Part shown: positions 35,935 through 44,186 of the stretch, piece by piece
Position numbering within the stretch: the stretch's first letter is position 1
How the letters are laid out: the number at the start of each line of letters is the position of its first letter
NCBI RefSeq assembly: GCF_000341085.1
Contig: NZ_ANBA01000009.1
Span: 248,001 to 312,000, forward strand
Length of the DNA stretch: 64,000 bases
Direction: 5' to 3'
Source of the DNA: Nocardiopsis ganjiahuensis DSM 45031
GTDB lineage: Bacteria > Actinomycetota > Actinomycetes > Streptosporangiales > Streptosporangiaceae
Program-made: the position numbers and the translations under genes
Notes under the pieces: generated by a model
What the model saw: only the letters and a program-made list of their open reading frames with translations
Database searches by the model: none
What the model was told of the DNA's origin: nothing

Positions 35935-36594
35935 CTACTCGACGGGCTCGGTGCCGTCCTCCTCCCGGCCCTTGTCCGGGTCCTGTTCCCGTTCGGTTCT
36001 GCTGGGCCGGTACGCCTGGAAGCCGCGCCCCCAGGAGCGGCGCACCCGCTCGGCGCCGGCCCGGGTCCTGGCGTCGTAGAGCTGGTCGGCGAGGAGCCCG
36101 TAGTCCAGCGGGATGTCGTCGGCGCGCAGGAGGGTGACGATGGCGCGCAGACGGTCGATGCGGGTGGCAGGGCTGTTCGCCGTCTGGGCCTGCACGAAGC
36201 GTTTGCGCAGGGGTTCGTCGATGTCGCCGGAGGGCATGAGGCGGCGGACCGCCGCGCCGAGTTCGTGTCCGCGCCGGTGCATGCCCTTCTCACGTTTGGA
36301 CTGCTGGTGGAGCGCGTAGAGGGTGAGGGCCTCGTGCACGGCGGCCTCGGCGTCGCCGATCCGGGGGTGGTCGAGGGGGAAGTGCTCGTAGAAGTCGGGG
36401 TGGGTGGTGAGGCCGACCAGCTCCGGCGCCTCTTCGATGGTCTTGCCCGCGCCCCGGCGCAGTTTGGCCAGGGTGGCCACGGACTCCGAGAGGTCCTTGA
36501 GGTATCCGGTCTGGAGCTGGCGGACCCGCTCGTCCACCGCCGTCCCGACGTCCCCGAGCTCGTGGATGAACCGGGTGGGGCTCGTTGTGGTCAC
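35935..36594 (-). CDS. cse2: Cse2 (CasB) Cascade small subunit
   Basis: 219-aa all-helical small subunit, two copies per Cascade, stabilising the displaced DNA strand. It contains ATLAKLRRGAGKTIEEAPEL, the family's RRG-type motif, then a helical core (HEALTLYALHQQS) and the C-terminal block SPATRIDRLRAIVTLLRADDIPLDYGLLADQLYD...SWGRGFQAY. The GTG at 36594 overlaps the cas8e stop by four bases with GGAGGA upstream. The tail is strongly charged. Confidence 0.94.
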   Translation of the reverse strand: MTTTSPTRFIHELGDVGTAVDERVRQLQTGYLKDLSESVATLAKLRRGAGKTIEEAPELVGLTTHPDFYEHFPLDHPRIGDAEAAVHEALTLYALHQQSKREKGMHRRGHELGAAVRRLMPSGDIDEPLRKRFVQAQTANSPATRIDRLRAIVTLLRADDIPLDYGLLADQLYDARTRAGAERVRRSWGRGFQAYRPSRTEREQDPDKGREEDGTEPVE

Positions 36595-38405
36595 GTGGAT
36601 TCCTCCGTGGTGTGGTCGGAGACGGTCAGGGGGAGGCTCGCGCGCAGAGCTCTGCGGAAGCGCAGGTCGGCGCTGGAGGTGTTGAGCCAGAACGCGCCGC
36701 TCTTCGTCTGCAGGACGCGCCCCTCCCAGGAGGCCTCGCTGGCGGACTCGATGAGTTCGTCGCCCAGCCGCGCGACGGTGGCACGCACGGTGAGCTGCCA
36801 TTCCCGGCGCTGTTCGGTCGGGTAGCGGGGATCGTCCAGGGGGTCCTCCGCTCCGTCGGCGGTCCCGGCGGCGGGCACCAGTTCGCTCAGCCAATTGCGG
36901 AAGGGGGCGTCGAGGTCGCCGAAGGCGCGGTCGCGGGCGGTGGCGCGCGGCCCGTCGCTCTCGGCCCCGGCGGCCTGGGCCAGGCCGGTGGCCAGGTCGC
37001 CCAGGGCGGTGACGGCGTCCTCGGCGTCGGTGACCGCGTCGACGGCCTCCCGGGCCAGTTCGCGGTTGCGTTCGTGCAGCAGGACCACGGGCATGGCGAC
37101 CGCGTCGTCGACGATCTCGTCGATGACGGACTGCTGGGTGCCGTAGACCGCTCCGACCAGCCGGGCCCGCAGGAGGTACCCGCGGGGCAGGTAGCCGTCC
37201 ACGGTGAGACGGGCGATCCATTCCAGGACGCGGGGGCGCACCTTCTCGGCCGCTTCCTGGCGCTGGTCGGCGCCCCGCACCTTCCCGGTGACGAGGGCGC
37301 CCAGGCCGCGCCAGGCGGCGCGGGTCGGGTCGTGCTCCCGGGGCAGGTAGACGGTGGTCTCGCGGAGCTTCTTCTCCTGGGCGGGGCTGCGCCGCCAGGC
37401 GGACATGGGTTCGCGCGGATGCATGTTGCGGGGGGTGAGCGGGTCGCCGTAGGCGAGCAGGACGCCGTGCACCCCCTCGGTGTCGTGGTGCAGGCGCAGG
37501 CGGCGGCTCTGCCAGGTGTAGAGGTCACGCAGCCCGTGGGGCCGGGAGGCCGCCTCTACGGGTTCCAGGGGTGCGGCGGTGGTGGGCGGGTGGGCCCAGG
37601 CGGGGCGGTCCCGGCCGGGTTCGGTGGCGGTCTCGAGGTTGGGGGTGTCGAAGGCGATGAGGTTGAGCAGGAGGGTCTGGCACAGGTCGTCGCCCTCCGC
37701 GTACACCCCGCCGAGGTTGCCCGCCCAGCCGACGCCCTGGGGGTAGCCCTTACCGCCCTTCACCCGGGGGTCGCCCTCGGCCCCGGACTTGATGCCCGAG
37801 GGGTCGTAGGCGTGAGCGTGCACCACCCAGCGGGCGGCCTCGGCGTGTCCGAGGCGCCGCGCTCCGTGGGCGCGCATGGTGAAGAACCGGGCCCCGTTGG
37901 GCACGTCGGCGACCATCCTGTCCAGCGCCGAGTACTCGCCCTTGCCGGTGTGCAGGTCCGCGACCTGGAGGAAGGGAATGCGCGGATGCAGGAGGTCGAA
38001 GCGCTCGCGGTGGGTGTCCAGGTAGGCGCGCAGCTCTTCCAGGGGCAGGCCCTCTTCCCACAGGTCTCCCCAGTCCTCGATCTCCTGGGGGCCGTCGAGC
38101 GCGTCGTGCAGGACGGCCAGGAGCAGGCGCAGGAGCGCGAAGTCCTGGGTGGGCACGTCGCCGACCAGGCGGCGCACGTCCGCGGCCTGCTCGAAGACCT
38201 CGGTCAGGGACAGTTCGGCTTCGGTGCCGTCATTGCGCAGCACCGGGACCCAGGGACTGCGGGTGAGGTCGAAGGTGGGCGTGGCCGTGTGGTCGGACCC
38301 GGGCACGGGTTCGGATGCGGGTCCGGGGGCCGCGGGCCCGGGTGTGTGCTCGGTCGGGGGTGCGGTGGTGGACGCAGATCCGGATGGGGGTGTCTCACTC
38401 GGCAC
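36591..38405 (-). CDS. cas8e: Cas8e (CasA/Cse1) Cascade large subunit
   Basis: 604-aa large subunit that reads the PAM and recruits Cas3. After about 45 Pro/Ser/Thr-rich residues with no family match, FDLTRSPWVPVLRNDGTEAELSLTEVFEQA is the standard Cse1 opening. PTQDFALLRLLLAVLHDAL, LLHPRIPFLQVADL, AARWVVHAHAYDPSGIKSG and GVGWAGNLGGVYAEGDDLCQTLLLNL are clear family blocks. The C-terminal four-helix bundle lies in about residues 410-590. The GTG at 38405 has GGAGG six bases upstream, inside the cas3 gene (11-base overlap). The low-complexity N-terminus is unusual and could shorten if an internal start is used. Confidence 0.93.
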   Translation of the reverse strand: MPSETPPSGSASTTAPPTEHTPGPAAPGPASEPVPGSDHTATPTFDLTRSPWVPVLRNDGTEAELSLTEVFEQAADVRRLVGDVPTQDFALLRLLLAVLHDALDGPQEIEDWGDLWEEGLPLEELRAYLDTHRERFDLLHPRIPFLQVADLHTGKGEYSALDRMVADVPNGARFFTMRAHGARRLGHAEAARWVVHAHAYDPSGIKSGAEGDPRVKGGKGYPQGVGWAGNLGGVYAEGDDLCQTLLLNLIAFDTPNLETATEPGRDRPAWAHPPTTAAPLEPVEAASRPHGLRDLYTWQSRRLRLHHDTEGVHGVLLAYGDPLTPRNMHPREPMSAWRRSPAQEKKLRETTVYLPREHDPTRAAWRGLGALVTGKVRGADQRQEAAEKVRPRVLEWIARLTVDGYLPRGYLLRARLVGAVYGTQQSVIDEIVDDAVAMPVVLLHERNRELAREAVDAVTDAEDAVTALGDLATGLAQAAGAESDGPRATARDRAFGDLDAPFRNWLSELVPAAGTADGAEDPLDDPRYPTEQRREWQLTVRATVARLGDELIESASEASWEGRVLQTKSGAFWLNTSSADLRFRRALRASLPLTVSDHTTEEST

Positions 38406-41313
38406 GGGTGACCTCCAGGCCGTCGGATTCGGTGTAGTGGAGCCGGTGTCCGGCCAGCTCGGCCCGGTCGTCCTCGTCCAGGAACAGGACCAGTTCCCCG
38501 GCGATCCAGTGGGCCTCCTTGGTCTGCCAGGCATCGACCAGGTCGGATTCCAGCTCGGCGATGGTGCGTTCGATCATCTGGCCGGTGAGGGTGAACTGGT
38601 AGGGCAGGCGGAGCCCGCTGGCCGCGAGGGCGCGGGCGGCCTCGGGCGCGGGAACGGACTCAGTGGGCAGCGGCAACCCGCCGCGCTGCCCGCTCAGCCA
38701 CGGGACGGTGGTGGCGGTGCCGTCGGCGCAGCGGCGGGCGACCAGCACCTCCAGGCTCTCGCCGGTGTCGCGGACCTGTGCCTTTCCGCTCTGGCTGTCG
38801 TCGGCCTCACCGATCCCTGCATCCACCCAGCCGATGATCGCCCTGCCGTCGCGGGCCGCCGGGTCGAGGAGGAAGGTGCGGGCGCGGGTGGCCTTGTCGG
38901 CCTGTTCGGCCTCCTGGGTGATGCGGGCCCTGTCCAGGGCCTGGGTCCAACCGGCCGGTGCGGTGCCGGCGTGGTCTCCGGCGTCGCGGTAGGCGGCCTG
39001 GACGAGCGGACTGATGTGTTCGGGCAGCCGAAGGGTGCGGGCACTGTCGGTCTGCGCTTCGAGGTGCGGGCGGAGCACGGCGAGGGCCCGCAGGAGCGGG
39101 TACTCGCCGTAGACGGTGCGCGAGCCGCGCACCGGCCGGGGCGGGGTCTCGGTCCAGTCCACTCCGGTGATCAGGCAGCGAGCCGTGCGCAGGCGCGGCG
39201 GGCGCTGACCCTGCCCCTCTCCCCTGGGGTGGCGGTGCAGTCGGCCCATGCGCTGCAGGACCAGGTCGAGCGGGGCGAGGTCGGTGACGAGCAGGTCGAA
39301 GTCCACGTCCAGGGACTGCTCCACGACCTGGCTGGCCACCACGATGTGCCGGGCGGGGCGGGTCCCGCCGGATTCGGCGACCTTGGCCGGCGGGCCGTAC
39401 TCGCGCAGGAGCTGTTCGTCCCGGGCAGCGCGGTCCAGGTCCAGGAAGCGTGAGTGGGCGACGGTCACCGAGGCGTCGCCGAAGTGGTCGCGCAGGTGCG
39501 CGGCGGTCTCGTGGACCCGGGCGACGGTGTTGCGGATGACGAGGGCACAGCCGCCATCTGCCAGTTCCCGCTCCAGGCGGTCGGTGAGGGTTCCGGGGTC
39601 GTCGTCCAGGGGTTCCACCAGAACGTCCGTGGCCCGACCGGAAGCGGCGGGGGTGTACAGGCGCGGTACGGTGCCGGGTTCGGCGGTGGTGATCAGCGGG
39701 TAGGCGTCGGCCCGGCCGACCTCCGCGTACCCCTGCTCGTCGCCCGTGCGGGGTGAGGCCCCCGTGTACGCCTGGGCGAGTTCGCGCCTGCGCCGGGCCG
39801 GAAGTGTCGCGGAGAGCACGATGACGGGCACGCCGTACCTGCCGAGCCAGGCCAGGGCGCGGTCGAGGTAGGTGTTCATGTAGGTGTCGTAGGCGTGCGC
39901 CTCGTCGATCACGACGACCTTTCCCGCTAGGGCGAGGTGGCGCAGGGTCAGGTGTTTGCTCTTGAGGCCGGTGAAGAGGAGCTGGTCGACGGTGCCGACG
40001 GAGAAGGAGGAGAGCATGCCCTTCTTGCGGCCGCGCAGCCAGCGGTGGGCGACCAGTGCCGCGGCGCCGGGTGTGCCCTCGGAGTCCCGGTCGGTGTCCG
40101 TGGCCAGGCGGGGGCCGCCCCCGAGGTAGCGGGAGAACTCCTTGTTCAGGTGGGCCTTGGAGTGCGCGAGGAAGATGGAGGCTGCTTCCCGGGGCATGCC
40201 GGGGAGGCGGTCCAGCCAGTGGGTGAAACGGGCGAACATCGCGTTGCTGGTGGCCATGGTGGGCAGGGCGACGAAACAACCGCCCGCACAGGTTTCGGCG
40301 GCGAGGATCTCGGCGGCGGTCAGGGCGGCCTCGGTCTTGCCCTCGCCCATGGGCGCTTCGATGATCATCAGGCCAGGCCCGCTCATGTTCCGGGCGGCTT
40401 CGACCGCCTGTTCCTGGACCGGCCGCGGTAGGGCTCCGTCAGGCAGGTCGAACCGTTCGGCGAAGAGTTCGGCCGCGGTACCCCGGGGTTGCTGAGGGCT
40501 CCACTGGTGTGGGAGGCCGAGGAGGCGCCAGGCCTGCTCCGAGCGTTCGGGATCCGTGCTGCGTTCGCCTGGGAAGTAGGGAAAGTAGTCGGGGTTGCTG
40601 GCGATCCAGTCGGCGGTGATGACCAGGGCGGTGAGCAGGACCTGGGCGGTCTGCGGGAGTTTGACGGTGCGCCAGTGCGCGAGCCGGGCGGCGGCCCCGG
40701 TGGCGTGGGCGGCGGTGTCCAGGAGTTCGGTCTGGACCTGCTGCCAGGCGGGGGCGCTGCCACGGGTGCGCAGGAGGGCCGGGTGGTCGTCCAGGTCCGT
40801 GATGGCGGAGTTGGTCGGCGGGATGCCGTGGTGGCCACCGGCGACGACCGTGAACTGGTGGGTGTCGCGGAGCCGCCAGCCGTGCTGTTCGACCAGCCAG
40901 TCCCGGAGGAGGAGTTGGCCCGCGAGGCCGTGCGGGGCGAGGCGGCGATCGGCCATCTGCTTCTGCAGGGGCATGTCGAGGCCGTGCGCGCGCATGTCGT
41001 CCGCGAGGTGCTCGACCTGGCAGGCGAAGGCGGGGGTGGCCTTGCCGATGTCGTGGGTGGCGGCCGACCAGAGGGCGAGCAGGCGGGCGTCCGCCTCACC
41101 TTCGGGGAGGGCCGAGGCGATGAGGGAGCGGACCTGCCCGGGAAGCCACTCGTCCCAGAGCTTGGCCGCGACGAAGGCGCTGTCGGCCATGTGGCGGTAG
41201 AGCGGAAGCCAGCCGTCGGAGTCGAAGTCGTGCTTGGCCCACACGCTGCGAGCGGCCTCGGAGAGGGGGTCCCTCCAGGGCTGGGAAGGGGGGTGGGGGG
41301 TCATGGTGCCCAT
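38395..41313 (-). CDS. cas3: Cas3 HD nuclease-helicase
   Basis: 972-aa fusion of an HD nuclease and a superfamily 2 helicase, the DNA-degrading effector of type I interference. HD domain: RHMADSAF (His41), the HD pair His87-Asp88 in ATHDIGK, and VAGGHHGIPP. Helicase: Walker A APMGEGKTEA (about 322-331), DEAH box in VVVIDEAHAYDTYMN (about 470), SATLP, then RNTVARVHETA, VVEQSLDVDFD and QRMGRLHRH. The C-terminal domain ends in GLEVTRAE. It is the first gene of the operon, starting at ATG 41313 or at 41304 (MTPHPPS). All motifs are intact. Relic repeats lie upstream. Confidence 0.96.
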   Translation of the reverse strand: MGTMTPHPPSQPWRDPLSEAARSVWAKHDFDSDGWLPLYRHMADSAFVAAKLWDEWLPGQVRSLIASALPEGEADARLLALWSAATHDIGKATPAFACQVEHLADDMRAHGLDMPLQKQMADRRLAPHGLAGQLLLRDWLVEQHGWRLRDTHQFTVVAGGHHGIPPTNSAITDLDDHPALLRTRGSAPAWQQVQTELLDTAAHATGAAARLAHWRTVKLPQTAQVLLTALVITADWIASNPDYFPYFPGERSTDPERSEQAWRLLGLPHQWSPQQPRGTAAELFAERFDLPDGALPRPVQEQAVEAARNMSGPGLMIIEAPMGEGKTEAALTAAEILAAETCAGGCFVALPTMATSNAMFARFTHWLDRLPGMPREAASIFLAHSKAHLNKEFSRYLGGGPRLATDTDRDSEGTPGAAALVAHRWLRGRKKGMLSSFSVGTVDQLLFTGLKSKHLTLRHLALAGKVVVIDEAHAYDTYMNTYLDRALAWLGRYGVPVIVLSATLPARRRRELAQAYTGASPRTGDEQGYAEVGRADAYPLITTAEPGTVPRLYTPAASGRATDVLVEPLDDDPGTLTDRLERELADGGCALVIRNTVARVHETAAHLRDHFGDASVTVAHSRFLDLDRAARDEQLLREYGPPAKVAESGGTRPARHIVVASQVVEQSLDVDFDLLVTDLAPLDLVLQRMGRLHRHPRGEGQGQRPPRLRTARCLITGVDWTETPPRPVRGSRTVYGEYPLLRALAVLRPHLEAQTDSARTLRLPEHISPLVQAAYRDAGDHAGTAPAGWTQALDRARITQEAEQADKATRARTFLLDPAARDGRAIIGWVDAGIGEADDSQSGKAQVRDTGESLEVLVARRCADGTATTVPWLSGQRGGLPLPTESVPAPEAARALAASGLRLPYQFTLTGQMIERTIAELESDLVDAWQTKEAHWIAGELVLFLDEDDRAELAGHRLHYTESDGLEVTRAE

Positions 41314-41485
41314 CTAAAAGGCCACCGCCGACACTCCGAGCCAAGAACCGAACTTTCCCGCCGTCCCGATGTGGCCAATGTGTACTCGCCGGTTCGTCAG
41401 CAAAAGCGACATACCTGTGGTACGGGGTTCCAGGTTGTGGGAGTGGTGGGGCTCTGATCAGCAGGGGCGCACGGGAGGGAAGAAG

Positions 41486-41623
41486 GATATTGACCCCGCA
41501 TGCGCAAGGAGTGGTCGAGGTAGTCGATGGCGTTGTACGCATGCGGGGGCCATCCCCGCGTGCGCGGGGAGCATGTACCGCTCGTAGCCGATGTGGGGCC
41601 ATCCCTGCGTTTAGCAGGGAAGG
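41486..41623. CRISPR. Degenerate CRISPR relic upstream of cas3
   Basis: Three decayed copies of the same repeat: about 41486-41515 (ACCCCGCATGCGC, several changes), 41546-41574 (nearly intact; GGGGCCATCCCC start and final T) and 41595-41623 (many changes, hairpin arms CCCTGC/GCAGGG retained). The second gap is only 20 bases. It is too degraded to be a working array. The rest of 41314-41725 should carry the cas operon promoter, but I cannot point to one. Confidence 0.75.
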
Positions 41624-41725
41624 GTGCAGGAGCGGTCACAACACGTTATCGTATCCACATCCGAGAAAAATATCGAACACATCAGCTACAAGAGATGAAC
41701 AAGCCAACATCTCTCAAGGAGCTAC

Positions 41726-41929
41726 ATGACCCCCCAGGCCGCCCCTCCCACCCCTGCAAGGGACCGCATCCCCTTGCGAACCGCCTTCATCCTTGCACTC
41801 TCCCTCTTCGTCTTCGTCCTGGTTTGCGGCCTCTGCTGGGCAGCAGGAGAATCTCCTGCAGCAGCAGCCGCTTCCGGAGTGATGCCCTCATCCATCGCTT
41901 TTCTTGTCTTCGATAGGCTGATCAGCTAA
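41726..41929 (+). CDS. Small membrane protein, unknown
   Basis: 67-aa protein with a good AAGGAG site before its ATG. A long hydrophobic helix (AFILALSLFVFVLVCGLCWAA, residues about 20-40) and a second weaker one (SSIAFLVFDRLI) at the C-terminus. It lies alone between relic repeats and array 3. Composition is less GC-rich than its surroundings, which suggests acquisition. A membrane-acting partner of the CRISPR system is possible but there is no evidence for it. Confidence 0.55.
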   Translation: MTPQAAPPTPARDRIPLRTAFILALSLFVFVLVCGLCWAAGESPAAAAASGVMPSSIAFLVFDRLIS

Positions 41930-41979
41930 CAGTTCAAGGCTTCTGCTGAACCAGCTTCCGGCCCTGCGTTCATCTCAGC

Positions 41980-42619
41980 AGGATCATCCTCACGTGCGCG
42001 AGGAGTATCTGCGCGCCAAAACGGACGAGTACACCCGCTGGGGTCTATCCCCGCGTGCGCGGGGAGCAGGCTCCGTACCGTTCGATCTTGGTGTGGATCC
42101 CGGGTCCATCCCCGCGTGCGCGGGGAGCAGCCGTTCGGGGTGGGCGGGTAGGGCTCGAACCCGGGTCCATCCCCGCGTGCGCGGGGAGCAGGACCATGAC
42201 GCGACACGTGCCGCGTACCTGTGGGGTCCATCCCCGCGTGCGCGGGGAGCAGTCGACCTTGAACCAGGCCATCAGGGAGTGTTCCGGGTCCATCCCCGCG
42301 TGCGCGGGGAGCAGCGGGGGGTGGCTGCGCTGGTCATGGCGGGTGCGGGTCCATCCCCGCGTGCGCGGGGAGCAGTTCTCCGAGATCCAGTAGGCAACCT
42401 CCTGGTAGAGTCCATCCCCGCGTGCGCGGGGAGCAGGTGCTCTGCCCAGGTGTCCCAGGTGCCGGGGCGGGTCCATCCCCGCGTGCGCGGGGAGCAGCGG
42501 GTGAGGGCTTGGACGAGGGCGTCGTTCATGGGTCCATCCCCGCGTGCGCGGGGAGCAGTTCCGTTTCGTTCCGTCATATCGTTCTGTTTCGGGTCCATCC
42601 CCGCGTGCGCGGGGAGCAG
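41980..42619 (-). CRISPR. CRISPR array 3, type I-E, 11 repeats and 10 spacers
   Basis: Repeats start at 41980, 42041, 42102, 42163, 42224, 42286, 42347, 42408, 42469, 42530 and 42591. The leftmost copy has at least five changes and the next has CTATCC for CCATCC, so the left end is the old, distal end. The copy at 42408 begins GAG for GGG. All spacers are 32 bases except 42253-42285 (33). The leader is on the right at 42620-42738. Confidence 0.97.
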
Positions 42620-42738
42620 TCTCAATGACCTGCAGTTTTAAGGAGCAAAGATGCTGGAATCTGCACGTTGTTGAGAGCCAGACATCAAAGACAAAAGTTG
42701 CAAAATCACCCAAAACCCCTTCAGTTTCCTTTGCGAGC
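42620..42738 (-). promoter_or_regulatory. Leader of CRISPR array 3
   Basis: AT-rich stretch up to the NUDIX stop. It shares ACCTGC, AATCTGCA-GTTGTTGA, GACA-CAA and ATCACCCAAAA with the leader of array 4 and TGACCTG with that of array 2. The position of the leader dyad (from 42664, 44 bases out) is kept, but the palindrome itself is degenerate (CACGTTGTTGAGAGCC). Confidence 0.7.
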
Positions 42739-43197
42739 TCAGCCGTCGCGATTCACCAGCAGATGAGGTGGACACAGGTGCGTACCATCGTGAGCCCTAA
42801 CGAACGGTCCGCCCTCGCTCAGGGCATCCGTTATGCGAATTCCACGGGCCTCGGGAGCCGCAGAGAGGGCCTCGCTTGGAGTCATCCAGGCTACTGCCAT
42901 GGCTTCGGAGCTGGCTTGAGCTTGACCACCCACAGGTTCACAGAAGAAGGCCAGAGAGACCACGCCAAGCTTCATGTTCTTGTAGACCCCGGTCAGCCGG
43001 AGCGGTTTGACCTCCACACCGGTTTCCTCACGCACCTCACGAACAGCACATTCCTCGGGAGTTTCGCCAAGCTCGAGAACCCCGCCAGGCGGCACCCAAC
43101 GCCCATCATCAGAACGCTTGATGACCAGGACCCGACCGTCCGCCGGGCGAACGACCACCCCCGTGACGCTCACGCTGTGCAGCGGGTTCTCGCTCAT
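42739..43197 (-). CDS. NUDIX hydrolase
   Basis: 152-aa NUDIX-family pyrophosphohydrolase. The NUDIX box GGVLELGETPEECAVREVREETGV is complete, with the REVREE metal-binding Glu residues, so it should be active on a nucleoside diphosphate-linked substrate, which I cannot name. SVTGVVVRPADGRVLVIKRSDDGRWVPP precedes it. The ATG at 43197 overlaps the stop of the GntR gene (ATGA), so it is co-translated with the regulator. Its 3' end abuts the leader of array 3. GC content is somewhat lower than the flanking core genes. Confidence 0.9.
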   Translation of the reverse strand: MSENPLHSVSVTGVVVRPADGRVLVIKRSDDGRWVPPGGVLELGETPEECAVREVREETGVEVKPLRLTGVYKNMKLGVVSLAFFCEPVGGQAQASSEAMAVAWMTPSEALSAAPEARGIRITDALSEGGPFVRAHDGTHLCPPHLLVNRDG

Positions 43198-43958
43198 GGT
43201 TCCTGACCCCACGCGTAGGTTAGCTTCCAGCGGAATGCGGCGAGGATATTGGTGCAGGCCTCTACTCGACGACCATTGGCGTCGAAAGCGGTACGTAGGA
43301 CACAGAACACCGGCTGGCTCTGCGCGGTGTTGAGGAAGGACGCCTCGTCCGGAGTGGCACTGCGCACTTCAATGTCCTCGGTGAAGCGCACGGGCCCGAA
43401 CCCACGCTCAGCCAGACGCTCATACATGCCGCTCGGGCCGGTGTCAGGCATCGCGATGTCGACGCTTCCTGCGACGTCCATGGGAATGTAGGACGTCGCG
43501 AGCTGTACCGGCTTGTCGTCAGCGAACATGTGGCGCTTGCGCACGAGCCCTCGCGTGCCGGGATCGAGCTCCAGGGCCTCAGCAATGCCCTCGGGAAAGG
43601 TCTCCGCACCCCAGCTCACAAGTTCGGTTCTGGGCGTGAGACCAGTGTCGGCCATCTCTTCGGCGTAGGAGCTGTAGCTCTGCCCGGAGCGATAGTCCCG
43701 AGCGATACGCCGCACACGCTTGACGGTGGGCATCTCCAGCACCACCGACCCCCGACCGTGTTCGGTACGAACCCAGCCTTCGCTCTGGAGCATGGCCATA
43801 GCCCGACTGATAGAGCTCTGATTGAGCCCGTACTCGCGGGCCAGGTCCGGCTGGCTGGGCAGGGTACTTCCAGGCAGATAGTCACCCCTCCGGATAGCTT
43901 CGCGCAACAGCGAGGCCACCTGTTTGTACCGCGCGCGAGGCGGTTCGAGGGTGCTCAT
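43194..43958 (-). CDS. GntR/HutC-family regulator with UTRA domain
   Basis: 254-aa repressor. The winged helix-turn-helix is at about residues 8-75 (YKQVASLLREAIRRGDYLPGSTLPSQPDLAREYGLNQSSISRAMAMLQSEGWV, then RGSVVLE). The UTRA ligand-binding domain is at about 95-245 with LDPGTRGLVRKRHMFADDKPVQLATSYIP. The ATG at 43958 is chosen for its AAGGGG site; an in-frame ATG at 43979 exists. Arrangement with a NUDIX gene is common in actinomycetes. It is divergent from a DUF5753 regulator across the operator/promoter at 44054-44098. Confidence 0.88.
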   Translation of the reverse strand: MSTLEPPRARYKQVASLLREAIRRGDYLPGSTLPSQPDLAREYGLNQSSISRAMAMLQSEGWVRTEHGRGSVVLEMPTVKRVRRIARDYRSGQSYSSYAEEMADTGLTPRTELVSWGAETFPEGIAEALELDPGTRGLVRKRHMFADDKPVQLATSYIPMDVAGSVDIAMPDTGPSGMYERLAERGFGPVRFTEDIEVRSATPDEASFLNTAQSQPVFCVLRTAFDANGRRVEACTNILAAFRWKLTYAWGQEP

Positions 43959-44053
43959 CCAGCGTGCCCCTTCCGGCATGTGTGTACTCGTGTCTCACCG
44001 TAGCGCGCTGGCTTGCGCGCCCCGCATCATGGCTGATCCAGACCTTCCCTTCA

Positions 44054-44098
44054 ACTTATGTCATATGTCTTGACGCTTATGCAATAAGTCTCTATCGT
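44054..44098 (+). promoter_or_regulatory. Promoter of the DUF5753 gene with palindromic operator in its spacer
   Basis: TTGACG (44070-44075), 17 bases, TATCGT (44093-44098). The spacer contains the perfect palindrome CTTAT-GCA-ATAAG (44076-44088), and a related half-perfect copy CTTATGTCATATG lies just upstream at 44055-44067. A GntR/HutC repressor made from the divergent gene is the natural candidate to bind both. Confidence 0.55.
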
Positions 44099-44186
44099 CG
44101 TGCCCAAGCAGAGCCCAAAGCAGTCACCTCGCTCCACAGAGTGAAGGGTGTGCCGCTGCTCTACAGGTGAGGGAGAGGGGACAGCC

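Noticed and set aside
41994-42641. Similar repeat-protein ORFs over array 3
   Set aside because: Same artefact of CRISPR repeats read as protein.
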